64,000 bases of DNA from JBJHDF01 sp050486405 (GCA_050486405.1 JBJHDF010000005.1:1-64000), one strand, 5' to 3'; shown: positions 33,340 through 40,672, numbered from the stretch's first letter. Notes: a model not told the origin generated them from the sequence alone. Numbers and translations: made by a program.

Positions 33340-34516
33340 CAGGTTGTGCGGAGGGGGCCGGGGGGAGGTGCCGCTTCTCCTGTTGAGCTTTTTCTCCTTT
33401 AACGCTGCCGCCACCGTACTGCCGGAAGAGCGGCTGGACGTGATGTACCACAGCTACTCCGGCGGCGGAGTCAGAATCGACGGCCCCTCGATTCTGGTGC
33501 GAAAAAATGTCGGCAACAGTGTTTCCCTTTCCGGCAAGTATTACGTGGACACCGTCAGCGGCGCTTCCATCGATGTACAGGCCGCCGGCGTGGATGTGGA
33601 TTCCGGAGCCAGCCCCTACCGCGAAAAGCGCACCGAATACAGCGTCGGCATGGACTATCTGCACGATCGCACCCTGATCAGTTTCGGTTACACCCGCAGC
33701 AGGGAAAACGACTACGACGCCGACACCTTCAACTTTGCCGTCAACCAGACCTTCTTCGGCGACCTCACCACCATCACCCTGAGCGCTGGCGTGGGCCATG
33801 ACACCGTGGGTCGCAACGATCGGGAAGACTTCGAGGAAGAGCTGGAACGCCGCCGCTACGGCATCGGCCTCACCCAGATACTCACGCCCAGCCTGATCGC
33901 CGCCATCCACTACGAAGCGGTGCTGGACGAAGGTTATATCAACAACCCCTACCGCCAGGCGCGCTACCGCGACCCGGGTACCGCCCGGGGCTTCAGTTAC
34001 CAGCCGGAAGTCTATCCCAACACCCGCAACAGCGACGCCGTCAGCGTCCGCGCCATCTACCATTTGCCCTGGTGGCGCTCGGCCCTGCGCGGGGAGTACC
34101 GCTACTTCGAAGACAACTGGGACATCAGCTCAGACACCACCGAACTGCGCTACACCCACGTCCTGTACCGGGACTGGCTGCTGGAATTCAAGCTGCGGCA
34201 CTACTCCCAGACCGGCGCCATTTTTTACAGCGACCTGTTCGAGTTCCGCGACGCCCAGAACTTCATGGCCCGGGACAAGGAAATGGGGCCATTCACCTCC
34301 CTCACCCTGGGCGCCGGCGCCAGCTACACCCTGCCCGCCGGGTGGGTCCCCGGCTTCAGCCGCAGCACGGTCAACCTCTACCTGGACCGCATCGCCTTTA
34401 GTTACAAGGACTTCCGCGACGCCCGCGTAACCCCCGGCGAATACAACCCGGGTGAAGAACCCCTGTACAACTTCAACGCCACGGTAGTTCGGTTATACCT
34501 CTCGTTCTGGTTTTAG
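33326..34516 (+). CDS. DUF3570 family outer-membrane beta-barrel protein with two flavinylation-like motifs
   Basis: A 396-residue protein from a GTG at 33326 that overlaps the end of DUF4266; it gives a signal-like N-terminus (VPLLLLSFFSFNAAA). The body is a beta-barrel-type DUF3570 protein (LDVMYHSYSGGGVRIDGPS, TEYSVGMDYLHDRTLISFGYTRS) ending in phenylalanine (YLSFWF). Residues 75-81 (DTVSGAS) and 90-96 (DVDSGAS) both fit Dxx[ST]GA[ST], the signature at which ApbE enzymes attach FMN covalently. An exported ApbE is encoded at 53120-54148. DUF3570 genes usually travel with tlpA, DUF4266 and apbE genes. Last gene of the operon. Flavinylation is a hypothesis, not shown. Confidence 0.85.
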   Translation: MAATDRLCGGGRGEVPLLLLSFFSFNAAATVLPEERLDVMYHSYSGGGVRIDGPSILVRKNVGNSVSLSGKYYVDTVSGASIDVQAAGVDVDSGASPYREKRTEYSVGMDYLHDRTLISFGYTRSRENDYDADTFNFAVNQTFFGDLTTITLSAGVGHDTVGRNDREDFEEELERRRYGIGLTQILTPSLIAAIHYEAVLDEGYINNPYRQARYRDPGTARGFSYQPEVYPNTRNSDAVSVRAIYHLPWWRSALRGEYRYFEDNWDISSDTTELRYTHVLYRDWLLEFKLRHYSQTGAIFYSDLFEFRDAQNFMARDKEMGPFTSLTLGAGASYTLPAGWVPGFSRSTVNLYLDRIAFSYKDFRDARVTPGEYNPGEEPLYNFNATVVRLYLSFWF

Positions 34517-34569
34517 CCCCAGATCACCTCTGTGCTCCTGTTTTACAACATCGTTCTAGACGATCTGTC

Positions 34570-34611
34570 TATAAGTCGGGGTTGGCGAGTGTTTCTGCAT
34601 CATGCTATAAA
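34570..34611 (+). promoter_or_regulatory. Promoter of first hicAB module
   Basis: TTGGCG (34582-34587), 18-nt spacer ending ATGC, and TATAAA (34606-34611), preceded by TATAAG at 34570. The same block with the same spacings precedes the second hicAB at 38829-38870. Confidence 0.7.
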
Positions 34612-34684
34612 GGAAACTCGGAGCTATACGAAAGAACTCAGCCCAGACATCTTGTACGGCACCCAGAAAGGCTAAGGAAGTGGT

Positions 34685-34936
34685 ATGGGAAAGCACGACA
34701 AAATAATGGAAAAGATTCTTCGAGGTACGTCAGACGCAAACATTGCGTTTGATGATATTCGAGGAATGCTGATCCATATGGGATTTGAGGAACGAATTCG
34801 TGGCAGTCATCATATTTACCGAAAAGAAGGAATTGACGAAAAAATCAACATCCAACAGTCTGGGAGCAAGACCAAGCCTTATCAGGTCAGACAGATTCGC
34901 GATATATTGCTTAAATATCACTTGGCAGGTAAATAG
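34685..34936 (+). CDS. hicA: HicA family toxin (mRNA interferase), first module
   Basis: An 83-residue HicA-like protein with the double-stranded RNA-binding-like fold: FDDIRGMLIHMGFEERIRGSHHIYRK carries the catalytic His in GSHH. When free of antitoxin it would cleave mRNAs and arrest growth. A strong AAGGAAG ribosome site precedes the ATG. The hicB gene follows 2 nt after its stop. The segment is richer in A+T than its surroundings, suggesting transfer. It is about 20 residues longer than the second HicA copy 4 kb away and not closely similar to it. Confidence 0.9.
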   Translation: MGKHDKIMEKILRGTSDANIAFDDIRGMLIHMGFEERIRGSHHIYRKEGIDEKINIQQSGSKTKPYQVRQIRDILLKYHLAGK

Positions 34937-34938
34937 CC

Positions 34939-35151
34939 ATGTATAAGTACGAAACCATTATCTATTGGAGCGAGGAAGATCAATCTTTCGTCGCAGACGT
35001 TCCTGAGTTGCCAGGCTGCATGGCGCACGGCGCTTCTCCAGATGAGGCGTTGGCGAACGCTCAAGAAGCCATGCAACTGTGGCTCGACACAGCGCTCGAG
35101 TTCGGAGACCCGATTCCTGAACCCAAAGGGCGTCGTCTTGTTTATGCATAA
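34939..35151 (+). CDS. hicB: HicB family antitoxin, first module
   Basis: A 70-residue antitoxin with the partial RNase H fold of HicB: YKYETIIYWSEEDQSFVADVPELPGCMAHG and DEALANAQEAMQLWLDTA, ending PIPEP. It neutralises HicA by direct binding and probably represses the operon. No C-terminal DNA-binding domain is attached, so it is the short HicB type; any DNA binding would need the RNase-H-like fold itself or another regulator. Toxin-first gene order is typical of hicAB. Confidence 0.9.
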   Translation: MYKYETIIYWSEEDQSFVADVPELPGCMAHGASPDEALANAQEAMQLWLDTALEFGDPIPEPKGRRLVYA

Positions 35152-35166
35152 CGACAGAAATATATA

Positions 35167-35406
35167 GTGACGTTATCCGAAACGTTGATATGGCTTCTGG
35201 TACCACTGCTGGTCGCATCCGTGCTCTGCGCTGTCTGGCGAAACGCATCGTGGCTGCCCAAGCGATCTGCAGCTTTGCTCGGTCTGGCGGTCAGCATACT
35301 GGGCGCCCTATTGGCCCCAGCGACGCTTTGCATCGGTGAATGCGACAAAGTGTCGGCTGACGAATCGCATATACATGGGACCCCCTGTGTCATCTCTCGA
35401 GCTTAA
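35167..35406 (+). CDS. Possible small two-helix membrane protein
   Basis: A 79-residue frame from a GTG, with two hydrophobic helices (about 7-25 and 34-55) and several Cys near its C-terminus. It overlaps the start of the following methyltransferase gene in another frame. The ribosome site is weak and no family is recognised, so it may be a chance frame; it is kept because the two helices are coherent. Confidence 0.35.
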   Translation: MTLSETLIWLLVPLLVASVLCAVWRNASWLPKRSAALLGLAVSILGALLAPATLCIGECDKVSADESHIHGTPCVISRA

Positions 35407-35854
35407 AATTCCCCCGGTTGTTCTGGTAATTGTGGTAGGTGCAGGAATGTGGGGCCTGACACTCCTGTTTCCGACGTTCGCGATACCCATCGGGAGCACG
35501 ACATCAAAAGGAATTGGTGTCGTGTTGCTGGTTGCCGGAATATCTCTCGCCTTGCTTGGCGTACTGGAGTTCAGAAAATCCAGTACAACCGTAGACCCGC
35601 GCTTTCCGGATAAGTCTTCTCAACTGGTGACCACCGGGGTGTACCGCATCAGCAGAAATCCCATGTACCTGGGCTTTCTGGTCATTCTCCTGGGGTGGTC
35701 CCTGTACCTGGTGAACTACATTGCGCTGCTGTTGCTCCCCGCCTTTGTCGCTTATATGACCCACTTCCAGATCAAACCTGAAGAAAGAGTCATGGCGCAA
35801 AAGTTTTCCGGGCAGTTCAGCGGCTATACTGCAAGGGTGCGCCGATGGATATGA
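35375..35854 (+). CDS. Isoprenylcysteine methyltransferase-like (ICMT/PEMT family) membrane protein
   Basis: A 159-residue membrane protein with four to five helices. The C-terminal signature VTTGVYRISRNPMYLGFLVILLG followed by a polar IKPEERVMAQKF is diagnostic of the ICMT/phospholipid methyltransferase superfamily, which binds S-adenosylmethionine at the membrane face (the RNPMY and EE motifs). The bacterial substrate is unknown. The start chosen is the ATG at 35375; an upstream ATG at 35336 in frame would add 13 residues. It is followed after 18 nt by the acetyltransferase gene and may be co-transcribed. Confidence 0.88.
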   Translation: MGPPVSSLELKIPPVVLVIVVGAGMWGLTLLFPTFAIPIGSTTSKGIGVVLLVAGISLALLGVLEFRKSSTTVDPRFPDKSSQLVTTGVYRISRNPMYLGFLVILLGWSLYLVNYIALLLLPAFVAYMTHFQIKPEERVMAQKFSGQFSGYTARVRRWI

Positions 35855-35872
35855 CAGCTCACAGAGGATGAT

Positions 35873-36304
35873 ATGAACATTCGCCCTTATCGGGAAGCAG
35901 ACAGAAACGTTGTGATCAATCTCTGGGAGGAGACCGGTTTGGCCGTGCCTCAAAACAACCCCGGCAGCGACATTGACCGAAAAATGAAGGTCGACCCCGA
36001 ACTGTTTCTGGTTGGCGAGCGTGACGGCGAGTTAGTGGCCACAATCATGGCCGGCTATGAGGGGCACAGAGGCTGGATCAATTACCTGGCCGTAAAGCCA
36101 GGCCACCAACGGAAGGGTTACGGCCGGCTGCTGATGGCGGCTGCCGAGGACCTGCTGCGCCAAAGGGGTTGCCCCAAGATCAACCTGCAAGCCCGGGAAA
36201 CCAACACCGGGATAATCGAGTTCTACTCCGCCATCGGCTACGGTGACGACAAGGTCATAGGTTTGGGAAAGCGCCTGGTTTACGACACGCCTACCGACCG
36301 TTGA
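35873..36304 (+). CDS. ypeA: GNAT family acetyltransferase (YpeA-like)
   Basis: A 143-residue N-acetyltransferase. Acetyl-CoA-binding motif A reads VKPGHQRKGYGRLLM (residues about 75-90), with R/Q-x-x-G-x-G intact, and motif B follows as NLQARETNTGIIEFYSAIGY. Length and sequence match E. coli YpeA, whose substrate is not firmly known (protein lysine acetylation has been proposed). GAGGAT lies just upstream of the ATG. The cold-shock gene promoter begins directly after its stop. Confidence 0.9.
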   Translation: MNIRPYREADRNVVINLWEETGLAVPQNNPGSDIDRKMKVDPELFLVGERDGELVATIMAGYEGHRGWINYLAVKPGHQRKGYGRLLMAAAEDLLRQRGCPKINLQARETNTGIIEFYSAIGYGDDKVIGLGKRLVYDTPTDR

Positions 36305-36310
36305 AAGTTG

Positions 36311-36517
36311 TTGACGCGGCCCACAATAGGTGTATACTCGGTCTAGCATGTAAGTATTGCTCTATTTATATCTCGACATTTCGAAGCTACGTTGTATCAG
36401 CCATCGTCCTGCCTGCAGTCTATAAGTATCAGTTCGCTTCTTGCTACACCAGCCTTTGAGGGTTCCAGACCGGACACCCCGGGGCGCACAATCATTTATT
36501 ACTTCAGGATCAAGACT
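36311..36517 (+). promoter_or_regulatory. Cold-shock gene promoter and long 5' leader
   Basis: TTGACG (36311-36316), 16-nt spacer and TATACT (36333-36338) form a strong promoter. Transcription from about 36345 would give a leader of about 170 nt before the ATG at 36518. Long structured leaders are typical of cspA-type mRNAs and mediate cold-dependent stability and translation. Confidence 0.75.
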
Positions 36518-36727
36518 ATGTCCAATACCGTAACCGGCACCGTAAAGTGGTTCAACGAAGCCAAAGGCTTTGGTTTTATCGAGCGTGAGTCCGGCCCCGA
36601 TGTGTTCGCTCACTTCAGCGCCATCGCCAGCACCGGCTTCAAGACCCTGGCCGAAGGTCAGCAAGTCAGCTTCACCGTCACCCAGGGTCAGAAAGGACCC
36701 CAGGCTGAGAACATTGTTGCTCTGTAA
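36518..36727 (+). CDS. CspA family cold-shock protein
   Basis: A 69-residue single cold-shock domain protein: GTVKWFNEAKGFGFIE (RNP1) and DVFAHFSAI (RNP2) are intact, so it should bind single-stranded RNA/DNA and act as an RNA chaperone. The start is the ATG at 36518 (ribosome site AGGA); an in-frame extension into the leader is non-coding. It has its own promoter, a long leader and a strong terminator, so it is monocistronic. Confidence 0.95.
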   Translation: MSNTVTGTVKWFNEAKGFGFIERESGPDVFAHFSAIASTGFKTLAEGQQVSFTVTQGQKGPQAENIVAL

Positions 36728-36745
36728 GACAGCAGCGACAAACCA

Positions 36746-36779
36746 AAAAGGGCGGAACCGTTACCGGTTCCGCCCTTTT
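36746..36779. terminator. Bidirectional intrinsic terminator between cold-shock and serine hydrolase genes
   Basis: A perfect 15-bp stem (36746-36760 with 36765-36779) and 4-nt loop, with A-run on one side and T-run on the other. It ends the cold-shock mRNA and, read on the other strand, the converging serine hydrolase gene whose stop begins at 36782. Confidence 0.95.
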
Positions 36780-37916
36780 CTATGCCCGCAAGGCGCATAT
36801 ACCCAATAATTCCGGTAACACCCTGAAAGGCAAGGCCGCCGCTGTCGCCTGATTCGCCCCGCCGCACAGATACAGATCCTGCTCCGGGCAGTAGAACAGC
36901 CAGGAGCCGGTACTGCCGGTGTGGCCGATTACCGCCGGCACCGCCCGAAAGGGCGGCAGCCAGCGCGGTATGGCAAAGCGCATCATCCCCAGCCCGTACT
37001 GTATGGGCCAGTTGGGCTGGCGCAGATCCGACAGCCGCCGCGGTACGCCGAAGCTCGCCCAGTGAGCGTAAAGCTGTCGCACCGTCTCCGGTCGCTCAAA
37101 CAACTCGCCACCCAACAAACCCCGCAAAAACACCAGTTGATCGTCCAAGGTGCTGTAGAGGTCACGAAAGGAGCGCAACCACAGGGGCCTGTCGAACACC
37201 TGCCCGCCAATCCACAGCGATGCCGGCTCGGGGGTGCCCACCGGCAGGTTCCCGGGGTGAAAAGTGTTGCCCAGCCCAAGAGGCTGAAAAATCAGCTCCT
37301 GGAAAACCTGCTCGATACTCTTGCCCGTCACTGCCTCCAGCGCCGCCATCAGCAACTGGAAGTTGGTATCGGAATAGCGGATGCGATACTTGCCGGCGCT
37401 CATATCCTGGGGCGGAAAGTGTGGCGACAGGTGCCGGCGGGTGTAGGCCGCCACGTCCTCCAGCGTCATGGTGCGATCATCCTCGTGCGACAGACGCTCA
37501 AACAGCGACGGCGTATCCCTGCCGCCATCCTCGAGCCAGTCCGGCAAGCCCGACGCATGGTGCAGCAGGTGCCGCAACCGGATACGACCGGAACAGTCCT
37601 CACCCCGATAGACGTGCAGCCCCGCCAGCCAGTCGGGAGGCAGATACCCGGCCAATGGCTCATCCAGGTCCAGAGTGCCGCTCTCGCAGAGCCGCAGGGT
37701 AGCGGCAGCTATGTAGAGTTTGGTCACACTGGCGATCAGATAGGGTCGCTCCGGCGTCATGGGGTCGCCGGCGCTGTTTGCCCGGCCCGCCGCCCCGCGC
37801 CAGCTCAGGCGGCCATCACCAGTTTCCACCGCCATGGCCAGGCTGTGCACAGAATCGCGGGCCGCGAGCTTGTCCAGCAACGCATCAAGTTTTTGGGTAA
37901 TTTTTTCGTTCTGCAC
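36780..37916 (-). CDS. Serine hydrolase, class C beta-lactamase-like family
   Basis: A 378-residue enzyme of the beta-lactamase/DD-peptidase/EstB fold. I choose the GTG at 37916 because GGGAGG lies 6 nt upstream; upstream in-frame starts lack this. Catalytic motifs: S63-x-x-K66 (ASVTKLY), Tyr182 in the YSDTN box and HTGSTGSW near the C-terminus replacing KTG. LLHHASGLPDW is the characteristic structural motif. No signal peptide is evident, so a cytoplasmic esterase or peptidase is as likely as a beta-lactamase. It faces away from the Mn exporter gene; the two starts are about 300 nt apart with the riboswitch between. Confidence 0.88.
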   Translation of the reverse strand: MQNEKITQKLDALLDKLAARDSVHSLAMAVETGDGRLSWRGAAGRANSAGDPMTPERPYLIASVTKLYIAAATLRLCESGTLDLDEPLAGYLPPDWLAGLHVYRGEDCSGRIRLRHLLHHASGLPDWLEDGGRDTPSLFERLSHEDDRTMTLEDVAAYTRRHLSPHFPPQDMSAGKYRIRYSDTNFQLLMAALEAVTGKSIEQVFQELIFQPLGLGNTFHPGNLPVGTPEPASLWIGGQVFDRPLWLRSFRDLYSTLDDQLVFLRGLLGGELFERPETVRQLYAHWASFGVPRRLSDLRQPNWPIQYGLGMMRFAIPRWLPPFRAVPAVIGHTGSTGSWLFYCPEQDLYLCGGANQATAAALPFRVLPELLGICALRA

Positions 37917-37997
37917 CGTCTGCCTCCCGTCAGCCACATCCGCACTGCGACCGGCTATTGACCCTCGCATTGCACGGCGGGTATTATGCCCGCAATC

Positions 37998-38112
37998 CTG
38001 CACGGGGGAGTAGTCGCCCTTGCCCACCAGCGGCGAGGGGTGTACGTCAACATAATTGGCCCACAGGCCATGGCGTACACAGCCAGAACAACCGGCCTGA
38101 CGAGACCTGTGA
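37998..38112 (+). ncRNA. yybP-ykoY (manganese) riboswitch
   Basis: The signature elements of this Mn2+-sensing aptamer are present and can fold. P1 pairs CACGGG (38001-38006) with CCTGTG (38106-38111). The conserved GGGGAGTAG loop follows at 38005-38013. P2 pairs TCGCC (38014-38018) with GGCGA (38032-38036). P3 pairs TGTACG (38041-38046) with CGTACA (38074-38079), enclosing the conserved TCAACATA and a TGGCC/GGCCA stem, and the 3' strand has CTGACGAGACC. It sits about 100 nt upstream of a TMEM165/GDT1-family Mn transporter gene, a known target class. High Mn2+ should turn the gene on. Confidence 0.88.
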
Positions 38113-38153
38113 CAGCGTATTCCCAGGGGCGCCCAGCGCTGCCCCCAGCCCTT

Positions 38154-38202
38154 GGCCGGGCGGCGGAGTACCTGTCACGGTTTGTCGCTCAGCCGCCCGG
38201 CC
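38154..38202 (+). promoter_or_regulatory. Hairpin next to the ribosome site, likely riboswitch expression platform
   Basis: A perfect 11-bp inverted repeat GGCCGGGCGGC (38154-38164) and GCCGCCCGGCC (38192-38202) ends 12 nt before the start codon, adjacent to the weak GGAA ribosome site. There is no T-run, so translational (or Rho-dependent) control is more likely than intrinsic termination. Confidence 0.6.
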
Positions 38203-38214
38203 CCGGAAATTGTT

Positions 38215-38787
38215 ATGGACGCCTTTCTTATCTCGGCACTGGCCGTGGGTATCGCCGAAATCGGTGACCGCTCTCTCCTGGTAGCCCTCCTGTTCGGCCT
38301 GCGCTACCGCCGCCCCTGGCCGGTCTTCTTCGGCATGGCTCTGGGTCTGTTCAGCAACCAACTGCTCTCGGCCGTAGCTGGCCACTGGTTCTTCGCCCTG
38401 GTACCCTCCCACTGGCACCACTGGATCATCGGCGTCGTGTTTATCGTCATGGCCGCCTGGATCCTGCTGGGCGACGAAGAAGAAAGCACCGCCCTGCGCT
38501 CCAACCACAGCCTGTTCTTCAGCGCCGCGCTGACGTTCTTTATTCTGGAAATGGCGGACAAGACACAACTGACCGTCATCGCTCTGGTGGGCGTCTACCA
38601 GACCATTGTCCCGGTAGTACTCGGCGCCACCCTGGGCATTCTGCTGCTGACCACCCCCGCCCTCTGGCTGGGACACCGCTTTGCCGATCGCCTGCCCGTG
38701 CGCCTGATCAAACGAATCGCCTGCGGCCTGTTCCTGGTGCTGGGCGCCTGGTTTCTGCTGGAGGCTTCAGGGGTGTTGGGATCCTAG
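38215..38787 (+). CDS. TMEM165/GDT1 (UPF0016) family manganese exporter
   Basis: A 190-residue protein with six membrane helices and the two family signatures: EIGDRS (about residues 16-21) in the first half and EMADKTQ (about 113-119) in the second, giving the acidic metal site of Mn2+/Ca2+ exchangers. Bacterial members (MneA type) export Mn2+. The ATG at 38215 is preferred; an upstream in-frame extension runs into the regulatory hairpin. A manganese riboswitch lies upstream, which strongly supports a role in Mn2+ detoxification. Confidence 0.93.
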   Translation: MDAFLISALAVGIAEIGDRSLLVALLFGLRYRRPWPVFFGMALGLFSNQLLSAVAGHWFFALVPSHWHHWIIGVVFIVMAAWILLGDEEESTALRSNHSLFFSAALTFFILEMADKTQLTVIALVGVYQTIVPVVLGATLGILLLTTPALWLGHRFADRLPVRLIKRIACGLFLVLGAWFLLEASGVLGS

Positions 38788-38828
38788 GAAACCTTCATAT
38801 TTACCCCCGTGCATTTATGCGATTCGGA

Positions 38829-38870
38829 TATAAGCCAAGGTTGGCGGGGTACTGAAGAGCATGCTATAAA
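38829..38870 (+). promoter_or_regulatory. Promoter of second hicAB module
   Basis: TTGGCG (38841-38846), 18-nt spacer ending ATGC and TATAAA (38865-38870), preceded by TATAAG at 38829. Spacing and key bases equal those of the first hicAB promoter (34570-34611). Confidence 0.7.
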
Positions 38871-38946
38871 GGCCCTTGGGATTCGGCAAGGGTGTTTCTC
38901 GGATCAAAACGCCGCCTCTCGATCAGCAAGTCCGGGCAGGGAGCCA

Positions 38947-39135
38947 ATGAAAGTCAGGGAACTCATCAAAATTCTGGAAAAGGACGGCTGGCGTCAAGCC
39001 CGACAACGAGGCAGTCACCGACAATTCAGGCATCCCAATAAGCCCGGAACTGTAACTGTATCCGGAAAGCCTAACGTGGACATTCCAGCAGGCACTCTCA
39101 TCAATGCTCTGAAGCAAGCCGGACTGAAAAAATAG
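38947..39135 (+). CDS. hicA: HicA family toxin, second module
   Basis: A 62-residue HicA of canonical length, starting at the ATG at 38947; an in-frame extension upstream covers the promoter and is non-coding. MKVRELIKILEKDGWRQARQ and RGSHRQFRHP carry the typical fold and catalytic His (GSH); the middle VTVSGKPNVDIPAGTL is the classical HicA signature. It would cleave mRNA when not bound by HicB. The antitoxin gene follows after 8 nt. Confidence 0.93.
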   Translation: MKVRELIKILEKDGWRQARQRGSHRQFRHPNKPGTVTVSGKPNVDIPAGTLINALKQAGLKK

Positions 39136-39143
39136 GTGAATCT

Positions 39144-39359
39144 ATGCGGTACGTAGTCATCCTCGAAGAGGGCCCCGAAAGCTGGGGCGCCTATGTTCCC
39201 GACCTCCCAGGCTGTGTAGCTGCGGGTGAAACCCGTGAGGAAGCTCTGGAGTTGATTCGGGAAGCCATTGAATTTCACCTGGACGGGATGAAAGAGGATG
39301 GCACTCCCATACCGGAACCTCATTCGTACAGCGAAGTGATTCAGATAGATGCCGCGTAG
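39144..39359 (+). CDS. hicB: HicB family antitoxin, second module
   Basis: A 71-residue HicB with the RNase H-like fold: MRYVVILEEGPESWGAYVPD, LPGCVAAG, EEALELIREAIEFHLDGM and PIPEP. It pairs with the HicA encoded 8 nt upstream. Like the first HicB it lacks a separate DNA-binding domain. The two HicB share only the family pattern, so cross-neutralisation is not obvious, but the shared promoter layout suggests common control. Confidence 0.93.
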   Translation: MRYVVILEEGPESWGAYVPDLPGCVAAGETREEALELIREAIEFHLDGMKEDGTPIPEPHSYSEVIQIDAA

Positions 39360-39459
39360 CAAAACTATACACCTCAGATTCAGCATTGCTATGTAACCCG
39401 GCAATGTTAATTCAAGAGCTTCCGCTTATACTCCGCCTGAATGATAACCCGGAAAAGAG

Positions 39460-40299
39460 ATGCAATCGCCCCTTGTTACCACCCGATGGCTGGACGCCAA
39501 CCTGAATCTCGAAAACCTTGTTCTGGTTGATGTGAGCATGAGCAAGGTCGTCGGCAAAACGCCCATTGAATACGATGCTCCGGTGTATCTGCCCAACAGC
39601 AAACGCCTGGATCTGGAAGGAACTCTGTGCAACCTGGCTTCGCCACAGGTTCATGCCTTTCCCACAGAATCGCAGTTCACCCGGGCAGCTCGGGCGATTG
39701 GTATAAATAGAGACAGCATGGTCGTGCTCTATGACAATCAGGGCATCTACGCTGCGCCCAGAGCCTGGTGGATATTTCAGGCCATGGGGTTCGGAAATGC
39801 GTTTGTGCTGGACGGCGGACTGCCGAAATGGCTGTCCGAAGGGCGCCGGGTCGCGCCCACTTTGTCCGGCGCCGACGCCGCACCTGGAAACGTGCACGGA
39901 CAGTTTCAGCCACAACTGGTGTGCGATGCTAGCTACCTGAGCGATCATCTACATGGCGGGTCGATCACCGTATTGGACGCACGCTCAAGGGAGCGATTTC
40001 TGGGTCTGGCCCCGGAGCCAAGGGCCGGCGTACGCAGTGGCCATATTCCAGGCTCTCTCAACCTGCCTTTCACGGAAGTACTGGACGGGCACTGTTACAA
40101 GAGCCCTGAACAACTGGCGGCTGTGTTCGCTGGAATCCTGGATGACAGGAACACGCGGCTTGTCTTTTCCTGCGGCTCCGGAATTACAGCCTGCATTACG
40201 TTGTTGGCGGCGATAATAGCCGGCTATAACGATACAGTCCTGTACGACGGATCATGGTCCGACTGGGGCAGTGACATGGCACTGCCCGTAGAACCGTAA
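39460..40299 (+). CDS. Two-domain rhodanese-like sulfurtransferase (SseA/thiosulfate sulfurtransferase)
   Basis: A 279-residue tandem rhodanese. The N-terminal domain (about 1-130; LVLVDVSMS, YDNQGIYAAPRAWWIFQAMGF) is catalytically silent; the C-terminal one (150-279) has VLDARSRERFLG, RSGHIPGSLNLPF and the active loop CGSGITAC with Cys238. CGSGxTA matches 3-mercaptopyruvate sulfurtransferases (SseA type), which move sulfur from 3-mercaptopyruvate to a thiophilic acceptor such as cyanide. No signal peptide; cytoplasmic. It converges with the response regulator gene, 3 nt away. Confidence 0.92.
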   Translation: MQSPLVTTRWLDANLNLENLVLVDVSMSKVVGKTPIEYDAPVYLPNSKRLDLEGTLCNLASPQVHAFPTESQFTRAARAIGINRDSMVVLYDNQGIYAAPRAWWIFQAMGFGNAFVLDGGLPKWLSEGRRVAPTLSGADAAPGNVHGQFQPQLVCDASYLSDHLHGGSITVLDARSRERFLGLAPEPRAGVRSGHIPGSLNLPFTEVLDGHCYKSPEQLAAVFAGILDDRNTRLVFSCGSGITACITLLAAIIAGYNDTVLYDGSWSDWGSDMALPVEP

Positions 40300-40302
40300 T
40301 CC

Positions 40303-40671
40303 CTATTGCTTCAGAAACCCCTCGATCTGGCTTGCAAACAATTTCGGATCTATGGGTTTTGGCAGGTAGTTATCAAACCCGGAACTCAACGCCTTGTCCC
40401 GGTCACCCGCCATGGCAAAGGCGGTAACCGCCACTATTCGGGTGTGACTCAAATCCGGGTTTTCCCTGATTGATCGCGCCACCTGATAGCCATCCAGAAC
40501 AGGCATCTGAATGTCACAGATGACAAGATCGGGGTGTTCCCGCTGCGCCAGCTTCAACCCCGCTTCGCCGTCCAGGGCAGTTAAAACAGTATATCCGAAT
40601 GACTTGAGCAAGTAGTCCATCAGGTAAAGATTGGTGGCGTTGTCCTCGATAATCAGTATTTTCGCGCTCAT
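40303..40671 (-). CDS. Single-domain response regulator receiver
   Basis: A 122-residue CheY-like receiver with no output domain. Phosphoacceptor D53 (VICDIQMP), acidic pair E9/D10 (LIIEDN), T82 region (AVTAF) and K104 (LPKPID) are in place. Its start follows the stop of the histidine kinase by one base (TGATATGA), so the pair is made together and this is its likely phosphorylation partner. With no DNA-binding domain it must act by protein contact or as a relay, as in DivK/CheY-type proteins. Confidence 0.93.
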   Translation of the reverse strand: MSAKILIIEDNATNLYLMDYLLKSFGYTVLTALDGEAGLKLAQREHPDLVICDIQMPVLDGYQVARSIRENPDLSHTRIVAVTAFAMAGDRDKALSSGFDNYLPKPIDPKLFASQIEGFLKQ

Positions 40672-40672
40672 A

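Noticed and set aside
36780..37916. Antibiotic-resistance beta-lactamase
   Set aside because: No signal peptide is seen and the third motif is HTG, not KTG; many esterases and peptidases share this fold.
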